NCBI GenBank assembly: GCA_945901795.1 | Contig: CAMDLP010000020.1 | Location: 1-51,105 of the forward strand | Length of the DNA stretch: 51,105 nt | From: Akkermansia muciniphila | GTDB taxonomy: Bacteria; Verrucomicrobiota; Verrucomicrobiia; Verrucomicrobiales; Akkermansiaceae | Direction: 5' to 3' | Shown here: positions 17,254 through 26,256 of the stretch, in pieces | Position numbering within the stretch: the first letter of the stretch is position 1 | Layout: every line of letters starts with the position of its first letter | Made by a program: the position numbers and the translations under genes | The notes under the pieces: model-generated | The model's input: only the letters and a program-made list of their open reading frames with translations | Told to the model about the DNA's origin: nothing | Database searches by the model: none

Positions 17254-18044
17254 CTCACTCGCCGGAAAATCCTCAGGCGAAGATCATCGTCCGCGATCTG
17301 ACGATGGCCTACGATTCCTTCGTGGTCATGCGGGATCTCAACTTCGAGGTCGCCGAGAAGGACATCTTCATCATCATGGGCGGCAGCGGCTGCGGCAAGA
17401 GCACGCTGCTGCGCCACCTCATCGGCCTACTGGAACCCACCCAAGGCAGCGTCTTCTACGAGAACGAGAATTTCACCGCCGCCAGTCTCGAGGAGCGGGT
17501 CAAATTCATCCGCCGCTTCGGCGTGATGTATCAATCCGGGGCGTTGTGGTCGTCGCTGACGCTCGCCGAAAATATCGCCATGCCGTTAGAAGAATACACC
17601 GACCTCGCGCCCAAGGCCATCCGCGACCTCGTTTCCTACAAGCTGTCACTCGTCGGCCTCTCGGGCTATGAGGACTACTATCCGGCGCAGATCAGCGGCG
17701 GCATGAACAAACGTGCCGGCATCGCCCGCGCCATGGCACTCGATCCCGACATCCTCTTCCTCGACGAGCCCGGCGCCGGCCTCGATCCGCTCAGCTCGCG
17801 CCGCCTCGACGACCTCATCCTCCGCCTCCGCGACAGCCTCGGCTCGACCGTCGTCATCGTCACCCACGAGCTTTCCAGCATTTTTGCGATAGCGAACAAC
17901 TCGATCTTCCTCGATACTGCCACACGCACCCAGGGTGCCGTCGGCAATCCCACCGAACTCCGCGACCACTCCGAGAACCCCGCCGTCCGCCTCTTCCTGC
18001 GACGTGGCGAGGAATCGGAGCCGCCATCCATACCAATGTCATGA
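17250..18044 (+). CDS. mlaF: MlaF-type ABC transporter ATPase
   Basis: The cytoplasmic ATPase that powers the MCE lipid transporter, 264 aa. Walker A GGSGCGKST, ABC signature ISGGMNKRAGIARA, Walker B ILFLDEPGAGLDP and the H-loop VIVTHELSS are all present. The start ATG at 17250 overlaps the mlaE stop; an upstream in-frame extension to 17115 lies inside mlaE and is rejected. Its last four bases overlap the MCE gene start. It follows the permease, and the order E-F-D matches other Gram-negative mla/ttg2 loci. Confidence 0.94.
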   Translation: MTHSPENPQAKIIVRDLTMAYDSFVVMRDLNFEVAEKDIFIIMGGSGCGKSTLLRHLIGLLEPTQGSVFYENENFTAASLEERVKFIRRFGVMYQSGALWSSLTLAENIAMPLEEYTDLAPKAIRDLVSYKLSLVGLSGYEDYYPAQISGGMNKRAGIARAMALDPDILFLDEPGAGLDPLSSRRLDDLILRLRDSLGSTVVIVTHELSSIFAIANNSIFLDTATRTQGAVGNPTELRDHSENPAVRLFLRRGEESEPPSIPMS

Positions 18045-19051
18045 GCAAAAAAGCCAGTCCCACCGTCATCGGCGTTTTCACCCTCATCGGCATCATCATC
18101 GCCGCGGCCACCATCGTGCTCTTCGGTGCGGGCAAGTATTTCAAAAGCACCCACGAGCTGCTGCTCTATTTCGACAAGAGCGTTTACGGCCTCCAGGTCG
18201 GCTCGGACGTGCGCTTCGGCGGCGTGCGCATCGGCAGGGTGCAGTCCATCAGCGTGCTGGTGGACCGCAAGGAAAACCGCAAGATCATTCCCGTCGTCGT
18301 CGAGCTCGGCGACAGGGAACTCAGCCTGATCAGCACCGAAGAAGGCGGCGGCATCAATCTATCCTCCTTCGAAGGCGTGGAAAAAGCCGTCAGCCAAGGA
18401 CTCCGCGCCGGGATGAAGCAACAGAGCCTCTTAACGGGGCTGCTCTACGTCGAGTTCGACATCGTGCCCGACGAACCGGGCTTTATCTATCCGTCTCCCG
18501 GCGGGCATTCGCATCCCGTCGTTCCCACCATCGGCACCGAGTTCGACGAACTCATCGCCGGCATCGCCGATGGATTGAAGAAATTCAACGCGCTCGATTT
18601 GGACGGCGTGATGATCGATCTCCGCCAGGTCCTGGTCAAAGCCAAGGAACAGATCGCAGGATTGAACGTGAAGCAAATCAATGACAACGTCATCGCCATC
18701 ACCCAGGATGTACGCAAGATCACCAGCGACGAGAAGCTCGCCAGCGCCGTGAAAAATCTCGATGAAGCGCTCGTCCAGATCGACGCCCTCGCCACCAAGG
18801 CCAATGCCGGATTTGATCCCTTGCTCGCCGATCTCAACGCCATCATCGACAAGACCGACGCCGGGCTCGCCAGGATCGACGAGGCCGCCAAGGAAATCTC
18901 GAATTTCTCCAACGCCCGTGCGCCGGTCATGCTGCGCCTGCAGAACGTGCTCCAGGAAACCGAACGCGCCTCGCGGGCGCTCAAGGAACTCTCCAACGAC
19001 CTCAAACGCGACCCCGACACCCTCCTCCGCGGCAAAGCCACCCCCGAATGA
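18041..19051 (+). CDS. mlaD: MCE-domain periplasmic lipid-binding protein (MlaD/PqiB-like)
   Basis: A 336-aa protein anchored by one N-terminal membrane helix (VIGVFTLIGIIIAAATIVLF, about 9-28). An MCE domain follows (about 38-145), with LLLYFDKSVYGLQVGSDVRF and GVRIGRVQSI as its signature. The remainder is predicted helical or coiled-coil (AKEQIAGLNVKQIND, LADLNAIIDKTDAGL), which in PqiB/YebT-type proteins builds a tunnel across the periplasm. It is longer than E. coli MlaD (about 180 aa). Overlaps of 4 bases on both sides tie it to MlaF and the lipoprotein gene. Confidence 0.92.
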   Translation: MSKKASPTVIGVFTLIGIIIAAATIVLFGAGKYFKSTHELLLYFDKSVYGLQVGSDVRFGGVRIGRVQSISVLVDRKENRKIIPVVVELGDRELSLISTEEGGGINLSSFEGVEKAVSQGLRAGMKQQSLLTGLLYVEFDIVPDEPGFIYPSPGGHSHPVVPTIGTEFDELIAGIADGLKKFNALDLDGVMIDLRQVLVKAKEQIAGLNVKQINDNVIAITQDVRKITSDEKLASAVKNLDEALVQIDALATKANAGFDPLLADLNAIIDKTDAGLARIDEAAKEISNFSNARAPVMLRLQNVLQETERASRALKELSNDLKRDPDTLLRGKATPE

Positions 19052-19635
19052 AAACACTCCTCCTCGCACTAACCGCTCCTCTCCTGCTCGCCGCCTGCGG
19101 CCTCGCGCCCGTCAAGGACACTTCGGTCAACCATCTATTAGACCCCACCATCCCCGAGCGTCAAATCACCGGTGCCAGCCCGGCCATCGCCATTTCCCGG
19201 CCTGCGCTGCCGAGTTATCTCGACCGCCAGCAGCTCGTCAGCCGCAGCCGCAGCGGCGGCGGCCAACTCGAGATGAACAGCTACCACCTCTGGGCCGAGC
19301 CGCTAGACGCCGCCATTTCCCGAGTCACCGCCATCAACCTCGGGCGGCTCATGAACTCGCTCAACATCCAGCCGGTGGAAAGCTTCGTCACCCTCGATTA
19401 CCAGACGCTGCTGGAAATCCGCGTCTCGCGCTTCGAGCCGGACTCGCCCGGCAACCTCGTTCTCGAATGCACCTGGAAACTGCAGCCCGTCAGCGGACGC
19501 GTGGCGGACACCCGCTCGTTCCTCACCCACGTTCCCATTTCCCCCGCCGACACCGCGCAGGATCTATCGGGAAGAACCGCCGCCATGAACGAAGCCCTCG
19601 CCCGCCTCGCCCGGGAAATCGCCAGCGCCCTCTAA
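19048..19635 (+). CDS. ABC-type transport auxiliary lipoprotein (PqiC-like)
   Basis: A 195-aa outer-membrane lipoprotein candidate. The signal peptide ends in a clear lipobox, LLLAACG (cysteine 17). The mature part resembles PqiC/ABC-auxiliary lipoproteins (ISRPALPSYLDRQQLV, YHLWAEPLDAAI), which help MCE tunnels dock at the outer membrane. It is the last gene of the MCE operon, starting 4 bases inside the MCE gene. The stop TAA (19633-19635) directly touches the 3' CCA end of the oppositely oriented tRNA-Arg gene, leaving no room for a terminator between them. Confidence 0.88.
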   Translation: MKTLLLALTAPLLLAACGLAPVKDTSVNHLLDPTIPERQITGASPAIAISRPALPSYLDRQQLVSRSRSGGGQLEMNSYHLWAEPLDAAISRVTAINLGRLMNSLNIQPVESFVTLDYQTLLEIRVSRFEPDSPGNLVLECTWKLQPVSGRVADTRSFLTHVPISPADTAQDLSGRTAAMNEALARLAREIASAL

Positions 19636-19712
19636 TGGTGCGCCTGACTGGATTCGAACCAGTGACCGCCCGCTTAGAAGGCGGGTGCTCTATCCAACTG
19701 AGCTACAGGCGC
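19636..19712 (-). tRNA. tRNA-Arg (anticodon TCT)
   Basis: On the minus strand the 77-nt gene begins GCGCCTGTAGCTCAG and ends in an encoded CCA. The acceptor stem pairs GCGCCTG with CAGGCGC, the anticodon stem pairs CCCGC with GCGGG around the loop CTTCTAA (anticodon TCT), and the T arm has GGTTCGAATCC. It reads AGA/AGG codons. It is convergent with the MCE operon and abuts its last stop codon. Confidence 0.97.
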
Positions 19713-19837
19713 TGAGGCGTCCGGTCTTAGCAACGTGTCGCGCCGAAGTCAAAATCCGCGTGGCAATTCCGTCGATTTGTTTTTCCGGCCTCAATTAAAG
19801 GTTTCGGTCCGGGAAATTCACCGCTAGCGTGCCGGAC

Positions 19838-20332
19838 ATGCGCACTGCGGTTTACGCCGGTTCCTTTGATCCTCCGACCAACGGTCACCTTTGGATGATC
19901 GAGCGGGGCTTGGAAATGTTCGACCGCTTGATCGTCGCGATCGGCAGCAACCCGTCGAAAAGTTACTCGTTCTCGGTCGAGGAGCGGCTTGAACTGCTTC
20001 AGGCCTCCATCGAAAGCCGCGACCACCTCGTCATCGCCCATTTCGACAACCGCTATCTCGTGGACTACGCGAAGAAGATGGGTGCGAAATATGTCCTGCG
20101 CGGCATCCGCTCGCCGAATGACTACGAATACGAGCGGGTGATGCGCCACATCAACGCCGACATGGCCCCGGAAATCACTACGGTTTTCCTGATGCCGCCG
20201 CGCGATATCGCCGAGCTTTCATCGAGCATGATCAAGAGTCTGACGGGGCCCACCGGCTGGGAGGAAACCGTGCGCCGCTATGTGCCGGAGCCTGTTTTCA
20301 AGGCTCTGGCAGCACGCGGCGGCTCGATTTGA
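19838..20332 (+). CDS. coaD: Phosphopantetheine adenylyltransferase
   Basis: The penultimate enzyme of coenzyme A synthesis, joining 4'-phosphopantetheine and ATP to dephospho-CoA. The 164-aa length is normal for the hexameric bacterial enzyme. The nucleotidyltransferase motif is [12 protein letters not shown] (T-x-G-H), with the conserved [13 protein letters not shown] block and the ELSSSMIK triphosphate loop. The ATG at 19838 gives the usual [10 protein letters not shown] start; a GTG at 19829 would add three residues. It stands alone between the tRNA and a pseudogene region. Confidence 0.95.
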   Translation: MRTAVYAGSFDPPTNGHLWMIERGLEMFDRLIVAIGSNPSKSYSFSVEERLELLQASIESRDHLVIAHFDNRYLVDYAKKMGAKYVLRGIRSPNDYEYERVMRHINADMAPEITTVFLMPPRDIAELSSSMIKSLTGPTGWEETVRRYVPEPVFKALAARGGSI

Positions 20333-20342
20333 GACGGCGTCT

Positions 20343-20563
20343 TAGATGCCGGCTTTCTTGAGAAGCGCCTGAATGTCGAATTCCGCCCGGCGCGGGGTGC
20401 GGTTGCGGAGCGCTGTTGGGAACCGGTTTGTAAAATCACTTTTTTGGCGCGCACGGCGGTGCGCAGCGCGACGGCCTCGGCGATGTTAAGTCAGCGGCTT
20501 CTGCACATACAGGTGCTTGCCGGCGAGGGCGGTTTTCAGGAAATGACGACGATGATCCATGAG
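20343..20563 (-). pseudogene. Decayed Gfo/Idh/MocA-family oxidoreductase fragment
   Basis: On the minus strand downstream of the DUF1080 gene, three pieces of an oxidoreductase-like protein occur in different frames. The first reads ALAGKHLYVQKPLT before a stop. A one-base shift restores NIAEAVALRTAVRAKKVILQ and TGSQQRS. A further shift gives RRAEFDIQALLKKAGI and a stop at 20343. The 'AGKH-Y-QKPLT..IAEA..L' pattern is typical of Gfo/Idh/MocA proteins, which often neighbour DUF1080 genes. Most of the N-terminal domain and the region between pieces is missing. The last piece may come from the C-terminus of the same gene; that is less sure. Confidence 0.7.
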
Positions 20564-20585
20564 TATTTCTGCTAAACGGGGTTGA

Positions 20586-21971
20586 TTATTTCTTCGAAAA
20601 ATCGTGAATCTTAATATTCCGATAGAACACCTGATTGCCGTGATCCTGAAGCAGGATGTGGCCTTCAGGAAGCTCCCCGAAGTTCGGCCAGATCTTGTAT
20701 TTACTGATCGCCACGAGATCGCGCCACTCCTTGCCGCCGCGTTCGATATCGATGGTTTTTTCGCCGTTGAGCCAATAGGTGAGGCGCTTGTTGTCCGACA
20801 GGATGCGGGCGTGGTTCCATTCACCGACGGGCATGAGCTTCTTGGTGGCCGGCGCGGTTTTCATGTCGTAAAGCGAGCCGATCGTGCGATTGCCGTCGCG
20901 GCCGAGCTTGGCGTCCGGGTGGCGCTCGTCGTCGAGGATCTGGAACTCCGGTCCGATGGCGGATCCCGGGCCCTTGTTCAGCTCGGGATCGACGAAAGTC
21001 TTGATCCCGCTGTTCGCGCCGGGGGTGATCTTGAAGTCGAGTTGTAGCTCGAAGTTAGAATACTTGGCCTTGGTGATGATGTCGCCTGCGGAGGCGGACT
21101 CGGCACCGCCGGTTTCATTGATGATCAGAACCCCGTCCCTGATCTCCCAGCCCTTGGTGGGGAAATCAGGACGACGGACACTGCGCCATCCTTCGCTGGA
21201 TTTACCATCCCAAAGCAGACTCCAGCCCGCCGCCATTTCCTCGGCTGAAAGGGTGTTGGCGGTGGGCGCGGCCACTTCTTGGATGCGCAGATTACGCCAA
21301 CGGACTTGGGTGCCGTCCTTATCCTTATCCTTGCCGATCCCGTGGACTTGAAGCCCGATGAATCCCGACTTCGTCAAGGAATCCTTGATCGACGCACAAG
21401 CAGTGCCGTTGAGAGTGGTTTTGATAGAATCACCGATGGCTTCGACGCGAACCTTGTTCCAATCGCCCTGTTTGAAAATCTTGCGGCCTTGCTCGGTGAA
21501 TGACTTAGCCTCGCCGCCGAGCGCGCCGGGATAGAGCCAGCCGCGGCGGGCTTCGTCATAGATTCCGGCGCTCCACCAGCGATCCTTCTTCGGATCAGGA
21601 TCGATTTCGATCTGATAGCCGTGGACCCGGCCCGCGTCGATGGTGACTTTCTTGCCCTGCCAAGTGCCCTCGATCTTTTCATCTAAGCTGTTGCTGCGGA
21701 TCTGCACGCCGGAGTTGAGCAACGGGTCCACTTTGAATTCATACTCCAGAATGAAATCCGAATAATCGCGGCCGGTGCACAGGAAGGTGTTCGGGGTGTT
21801 CAGCGCCGAGGTGCCGACGATGGCGCCGTCTTCGATTTTGTATTCGGCCTTGCCGCCGCGCTTGACCCAGCCGTCGAGGTCTTTGCCGTTGAAAAGAGCG
21901 GTCCCAAACTCAGCCGCCATGATGGTGCTGCATGCCGAGATGAGAAGGAACGTGGAACGAAGATAGGTCAT
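20586..21971 (-). CDS. Secreted protein with two DUF1080 (3-keto-disaccharide hydrolase-type) domains
   Basis: A 461-aa exported protein. The N-terminus is a short signal peptide (FLLISACSTIMAAE). Two concanavalin-like DUF1080 domains follow in tandem: one opening TALFNGKDLDGWV (about 24-230), one opening SLLWDGKSSEGWR (about 245-458). Both contain the 'NSG-IQ/K-R' type core (LLNSGVQIRS, PGANSGIKTF). Members of this family act on keto-sugars or bind glycans at the cell surface; the exact substrate is unknown. The linked Gfo/Idh remnant fits a former sugar-catabolism pair. The two repeats differ in sequence, so the duplication is old. Confidence 0.88.
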   Translation of the reverse strand: MTYLRSTFLLISACSTIMAAEFGTALFNGKDLDGWVKRGGKAEYKIEDGAIVGTSALNTPNTFLCTGRDYSDFILEYEFKVDPLLNSGVQIRSNSLDEKIEGTWQGKKVTIDAGRVHGYQIEIDPDPKKDRWWSAGIYDEARRGWLYPGALGGEAKSFTEQGRKIFKQGDWNKVRVEAIGDSIKTTLNGTACASIKDSLTKSGFIGLQVHGIGKDKDKDGTQVRWRNLRIQEVAAPTANTLSAEEMAAGWSLLWDGKSSEGWRSVRRPDFPTKGWEIRDGVLIINETGGAESASAGDIITKAKYSNFELQLDFKITPGANSGIKTFVDPELNKGPGSAIGPEFQILDDERHPDAKLGRDGNRTIGSLYDMKTAPATKKLMPVGEWNHARILSDNKRLTYWLNGEKTIDIERGGKEWRDLVAISKYKIWPNFGELPEGHILLQDHGNQVFYRNIKIHDFSKK

Positions 21972-22066
21972 CGGTTTTGGTAATTTTGAATTTCAAATCA
22001 GGTTGAGCCATACGGGCTAATCCGGCGGATCTTGCAAATTGCGGGGCGATCGTCCGCATGACAGAG

Positions 22067-24607
22067 TTAGACACCGGCTTCGCTGACTTGCTGCTCCGGC
22101 TCAGGCCGGGTGGAGACGAAATCAAGTTCCTCGGAATCGGCTTTTTTAACGACGTTGACGGCATCTCCCGGCTTCACGTCGCCGCGCAGGAGCGACTCGG
22201 CGAGCGGATCTTCCAGGAAGCGCTCGACAGCACGGCGCATCGGCCGCGCACCGTAGGCGGGATCGAAGCCTTTGACGGCCAGATGATCGCGGGCCTCGTC
22301 GGTGAGCGTGAGGGCGATGTCCTTGTCCTTGAGACGCTTGACCAGCTTGGCGACCTCGAGGTCGACGATCTGATTGAGATCAACTTTCTCCAGCATGTGG
22401 AAGACGACGAGGCTATCGAGACGGTTGAGGAACTCCGGTTTGAAGTAACGTTTCGATTCCTCGATGATCTTGTCCTTCATGCCGTCGTGGTCGGCTTCGT
22501 CCGCGGCCATGGCTCCGAAACCAAGCGTGGTTTGGCGCTTGATGGTGGAAGCCCCGACGTTGGAGGTCATGATGATGATGGTATTGCGGAAGTCGATCTT
22601 GCGACCGAGCGAGTCGGTGATGGTGCCTTCCTCAAGGATCTGGAGGAGTAGATTCATCACGTCCGGATGCGCCTTCTCGACTTCATCGAAAAGGACCACC
22701 GAATAGGGACGGCGGCGGACGGCTTCGGAAAGCTGGCCACCTTCCTCGTATCCGACGTAGCCGGGAGGCGAACCGATCAAACGGCTGGCGGTGAATTTCT
22801 CCATGTATTCCGACATGTCGATCTGGATCAACGAATCCGCGTCGCCGAACATGAACTCGGCGAGATTGCGGGCGAGGTAGGTCTTGCCGACACCTGTCGG
22901 GCCGAGGAACAGGAACGAACCGATCGGGCGGCGTGGATCTTTAAGGTCGGCGCGGGAACGGCGCAGAGCCTTGGAAATGGCGATCACCGCTTCGTTCTGA
23001 CCGATGACGCGGCTCTTGAGCTCGTCCTCCATCTTGAGTAGTTTCTCGGTTTCCTTTTCCTCCATGCGACGGAGAGGAACCCCGGTCCACTTGGAAACGA
23101 CGGCCATGATGTCGTCATCGGTGACCGTGACGACGGTTTCTTCCGAGGAGGAGCGCCAGGTTTTCAGGGCGTCCTCGAGACTCTTCTTGGCATGCTTTTC
23201 GTCGTCGCGGAGCGAGGCTGCTTTTTCGAAATTCTGCTCGGCGATGGCGGCCACCTTGTCGCGGTTGATCTGCACGATCGCGGCTTCCAGCTCCTTGATC
23301 GACGGCGGACGGGTCATCGTTCCGATCCGCGCGCGGGCGCCGGCCTCGTCGAGAACGTCGATCGCCTTGTCCGGCAGGAAGCGAGCCGTTAGATAGCGTG
23401 CGGTCAGCTTGACCGCTGCCTCGATGGCTTCCGGAGTGAACTTCGCCTTGTGGTGGGATTCGTATTTTTCCTGGAGACCTTGAAGAATCTTGATCGCATC
23501 ATCGACGGACGGTTCCTCGACTTTCACCTGTTGGAAACGACGTTCGAGCGCGGAATCCTTCTCGATGTATTTGCGATACTCGTTGAGCGTGGTGGCACCG
23601 ACGCATTGCAGTTCGGCGCGGCTGAGTGCCGGCTTGATGATGTTAGAAGCATCCATCGCGCCTTCCGCAGAACCGGCGCCAACGATCGTGTGGAGCTCGT
23701 CGATGAAAAGGATAACGTTCTTCACCTTGCGGATTTCGTCCATGACCGCCTTGATTCGCTCTTCGAATTGGCCGCGGTATTTGGTGCCGGCCACCATCAG
23801 CGCGAGGTCGAGAGTGATGACTTTCTTATCACGGAGAATTTCGGGAACGTTGCCAGTGGCGATTTCCTGGGCGAGTCCTTCGACGATGGCGGTCTTGCCG
23901 ACGCCGGCCTCACCGATGAGCACCGGGTTGTTTTTTGTGCGGCGGCAGAGGATCTGGATCACGCGTTCGATTTCGCTTTCGCGGCCGATCACCGGATCGA
24001 GTCCGCCTTCGCGGGCGACCTTGGTGAGATCGCGACCGAATGCCTTGAGCGCCGGGGTCTTGGATTTTGCTTCGGCCCCCGCAGCCGGAGCTTGGGATTG
24101 GGACTCCTCCTCGAACGGGCCTTCGCCTTCTTCGAGATCGTCATCGTCATCGTCCTGGTCGTCGGGCGAGAAGTTAGGATCGATTTCCGCTAGAATTTCG
24201 TTGCGGGTGCGTTGGATATCGACGTCGAGGCGCTTGAGTACGCGGGCGGCGACGCCTTCGCCTTCTCGGAGCAGGCCGAGGAGAAGGTGCTCGGTGCCGA
24301 CGTAAGAGTGGTTGAGGGCTTTCGCTTCCTTGTTAGCCAGCGCCAAAACTTTCTTCACCCGCGGAGTGTAGGGAATATTTCCCACGGACTTCTGAGGCGG
24401 GCCGGAGCCGACTTCTTTTTCCACTTCCATGCGGACGGCTTCGAGCTCGAGGCCCATGCGCTCGAGGACGTTGACCGCGACTCCTTGGCCGAGCTTGATT
24501 AGGCCGAGAAGCAGATGCTCGGTGCCGACATACGAATGGTTGAATCGATCCGCCTCTTTACGGGCGAGAGCGAGAACTTGTTGAGCGCGTGGGGTGAAGT
24601 TGTTCAT
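22067..24607 (-). CDS. clpC: ClpC-type AAA+ unfoldase, ATP-binding subunit of Clp protease
   Basis: An 846-aa HSP100 unfoldase. It carries a double Clp N domain ([14 protein letters not shown] occurs twice), two AAA+ modules with Walker A GEAGVGKT (near 230) and GPTGVGKT (near 570), and a short ClpC-type middle domain containing a UVR-like [10 protein letters not shown]. The LGF tripeptide in [12 protein letters not shown] marks docking to ClpP. In Firmicutes ClpC degrades proteins tagged with phosphoarginine by McsB; here the mcsB stop overlaps the clpC start by 4 bases (24604-24607), so the link is genetic as well. clpP is not in the window. Confidence 0.95.
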   Translation of the reverse strand: MNNFTPRAQQVLALARKEADRFNHSYVGTEHLLLGLIKLGQGVAVNVLERMGLELEAVRMEVEKEVGSGPPQKSVGNIPYTPRVKKVLALANKEAKALNHSYVGTEHLLLGLLREGEGVAARVLKRLDVDIQRTRNEILAEIDPNFSPDDQDDDDDDLEEGEGPFEEESQSQAPAAGAEAKSKTPALKAFGRDLTKVAREGGLDPVIGRESEIERVIQILCRRTKNNPVLIGEAGVGKTAIVEGLAQEIATGNVPEILRDKKVITLDLALMVAGTKYRGQFEERIKAVMDEIRKVKNVILFIDELHTIVGAGSAEGAMDASNIIKPALSRAELQCVGATTLNEYRKYIEKDSALERRFQQVKVEEPSVDDAIKILQGLQEKYESHHKAKFTPEAIEAAVKLTARYLTARFLPDKAIDVLDEAGARARIGTMTRPPSIKELEAAIVQINRDKVAAIAEQNFEKAASLRDDEKHAKKSLEDALKTWRSSSEETVVTVTDDDIMAVVSKWTGVPLRRMEEKETEKLLKMEDELKSRVIGQNEAVIAISKALRRSRADLKDPRRPIGSFLFLGPTGVGKTYLARNLAEFMFGDADSLIQIDMSEYMEKFTASRLIGSPPGYVGYEEGGQLSEAVRRRPYSVVLFDEVEKAHPDVMNLLLQILEEGTITDSLGRKIDFRNTIIIMTSNVGASTIKRQTTLGFGAMAADEADHDGMKDKIIEESKRYFKPEFLNRLDSLVVFHMLEKVDLNQIVDLEVAKLVKRLKDKDIALTLTDEARDHLAVKGFDPAYGARPMRRAVERFLEDPLAESLLRGDVKPGDAVNVVKKADSEELDFVSTRPEPEQQVSEAGV

Positions 24608-25731
24608 GAGTCGCCTGGATTAGAAGGTTCGGATGAGTTCTTTTCGTCTTTCGATGAGATACGGTTATCAGGTGATTCGAGAGAATGCAAACGGGAGCGC
24701 ACGATTTCTGCACGAATTGAGTCTCTCTCCTCCGGGGAAAGCTTCCGTCCTGAATGAAGTTGGAGGTGCGCCGGTTGGATATCCATTAGCAACGAGTCGC
24801 AAAGCATCACCGTTTCCGGGGCGAAAAACCCGAGCGTGCCGCCGAGGCGCAACAGCGAGAGGTGGTTGAGCGCCTCCTTGGAATCGATGATGTGGGAGTA
24901 GCGCAGGACTCCGTATGCGCGGCCGATTTTGTCGGCGACCATTTCCGGATCGTCTTCCAGCAGCTTTTCACGGGCGTTTTGCTCGTGGTTTGCAACTTGG
25001 GAAATCACCCGCTCCAAGCGGCGGATGATGGTTTCCTCGCTTTCGCCGAGCGTCGATTGGTTGGAAATCTGGTAGAGATTGCCGAGCGATTCGGTGCCCT
25101 CGCCGTAAAGGCCGCGGACGGCGAGACCGATCTTATTGACCGCCTGAAGCACTTGGCCGATCTGGTCGCTGAGCACCAAGCCGGGCAAGTGCAGCATGGC
25201 GGACGCCCTCAAACCGGTGCCGAGATTGGTTGGGCAAGTGGTGAGATAACCGAGCGTGGGGTCGAAGGCGAATTCCAGAGATTCCTCGAGCGCGGTATCC
25301 AGCTCGGAAAGCGCGGTGAAAGCGGCGGAAAGCTGCAATCCGGGGCGGATCGCCTGCATCCGCAGATGGTCTTCTTCGTTGAGCATCAGGCTGAAAGTCT
25401 GGCGGCGTTCGATGACCGCCGCCGAGCCGTCACCGCGGGCGGCGTGTTCGCGGGAAATCAGGTGGCGCTCGACGAGTACCTGTTTTTGGACGGAAGTTAG
25501 ATCGCCGAGTTCGTGGGAAAACGCGCCTTTCATCGCAGGCAATGCTTCCACCGCCGGGCGCATCAGTTCGAGGGCGGCGGCGCGTTGGTCGCGTTTCGCC
25601 CAGCCCGGGAACGGATGCCGGCGCAGGTTCCGCGCAAGGCGGATCCGGGAGGTTAGCACGGCACCATGCTCGCCCTGCCCGCCGGTCATCCAATCGGCGG
25701 GATATTTGATGAGAGTGCTGAACCGCATCAT
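24604..25731 (-). CDS. mcsB: Protein arginine kinase McsB
   Basis: A 375-aa member of the phosphagen-kinase superfamily that phosphorylates arginine residues on proteins, marking them for ClpCP. Active-site features are visible: SRIRLARNL (R29 region), LNEEDHLRMQ (acidic/His loop), CPTNLGTGLRAS (catalytic-site Cys) and RGLYGEGTES (conserved Glu). These match bacterial McsB rather than creatine or arginine kinases, which have a separate N-domain. The last 25 residues (SLESPDNRISSKDEKNSS) are a polar extension. The gene is flanked by mcsA (4-base overlap at 25728-25731) and clpC (4-base overlap). Confidence 0.93.
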   Translation of the reverse strand: MMRFSTLIKYPADWMTGGQGEHGAVLTSRIRLARNLRRHPFPGWAKRDQRAAALELMRPAVEALPAMKGAFSHELGDLTSVQKQVLVERHLISREHAARGDGSAAVIERRQTFSLMLNEEDHLRMQAIRPGLQLSAAFTALSELDTALEESLEFAFDPTLGYLTTCPTNLGTGLRASAMLHLPGLVLSDQIGQVLQAVNKIGLAVRGLYGEGTESLGNLYQISNQSTLGESEETIIRRLERVISQVANHEQNAREKLLEDDPEMVADKIGRAYGVLRYSHIIDSKEALNHLSLLRLGGTLGFFAPETVMLCDSLLMDIQPAHLQLHSGRKLSPEERDSIRAEIVRSRLHSLESPDNRISSKDEKNSSEPSNPGDS

Positions 25732-26237
25732 GATTTTGTTTCACTGAGGTTGTGGATTTCGTCGCGGATGCCGGCGGCTTCCTCGTAGCTTTCGGAGGTG
25801 ATCGCCTGATCGAGACGTGAGCGGAGCTCCTCAAGCCGTTGGTTGCGGAATTGCATCGCCATCAAGCCTTCCGGCACTTTCCCGATGTGCGAGGTCCCCT
25901 TGTGCATGCCCTTGACCATCTGCCCGACTTCCTCGCTGAAAGTGGCGTAACAATCACTGCATCCGAAACGACGAACCCTTTTCAAATCGTCGAGCGTGAA
26001 CCCGCAGGTGGGGCATTTCCTGCCGTTGCCGGGAGTGGCTGGCGACGAGCTCGCCGCCGCCGTGCCCGGACCGCCGGGAAGGCCCCCGAGTAACAGATCG
26101 GCCAGCGAAAATCCGGTCGGATCGGTGACTCCGCGCTCCTTGGCGCAACCGTCGCAAAGGCACACTTTTTTCATCTGCCCCTCGACGAGTTGCGTGAGGA
26201 AGACGGTGGCCTTTTGATCGCAGAAATCACACTTCAT
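25728..26237 (-). CDS. mcsA: McsA-like zinc-finger activator of McsB
   Basis: A 169-aa protein with paired CxxC zinc sites: C3/C6 (KCDFCDQ) with C28/C31 (CLCDGCAKE), and a second set in KCPTCGF and FGCSDCY. A UVR motif at the C-terminus (SESYEEAAGIRDEI) can bind the ClpC middle domain. In Firmicutes McsA stimulates McsB and links it to ClpC. A flexible Gly/Ala/Pro-rich stretch (about 51-72) separates the zinc sites. It is the first gene of the mcsA-mcsB-clpC operon; the CtsR repressor that heads this operon in Bacillus is absent. Confidence 0.92.
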   Translation of the reverse strand: MKCDFCDQKATVFLTQLVEGQMKKVCLCDGCAKERGVTDPTGFSLADLLLGGLPGGPGTAAASSSPATPGNGRKCPTCGFTLDDLKRVRRFGCSDCYATFSEEVGQMVKGMHKGTSHIGKVPEGLMAMQFRNQRLEELRSRLDQAITSESYEEAAGIRDEIHNLSETKS

Positions 26238-26256
26238 TATGTTGGAAATCTACCAG

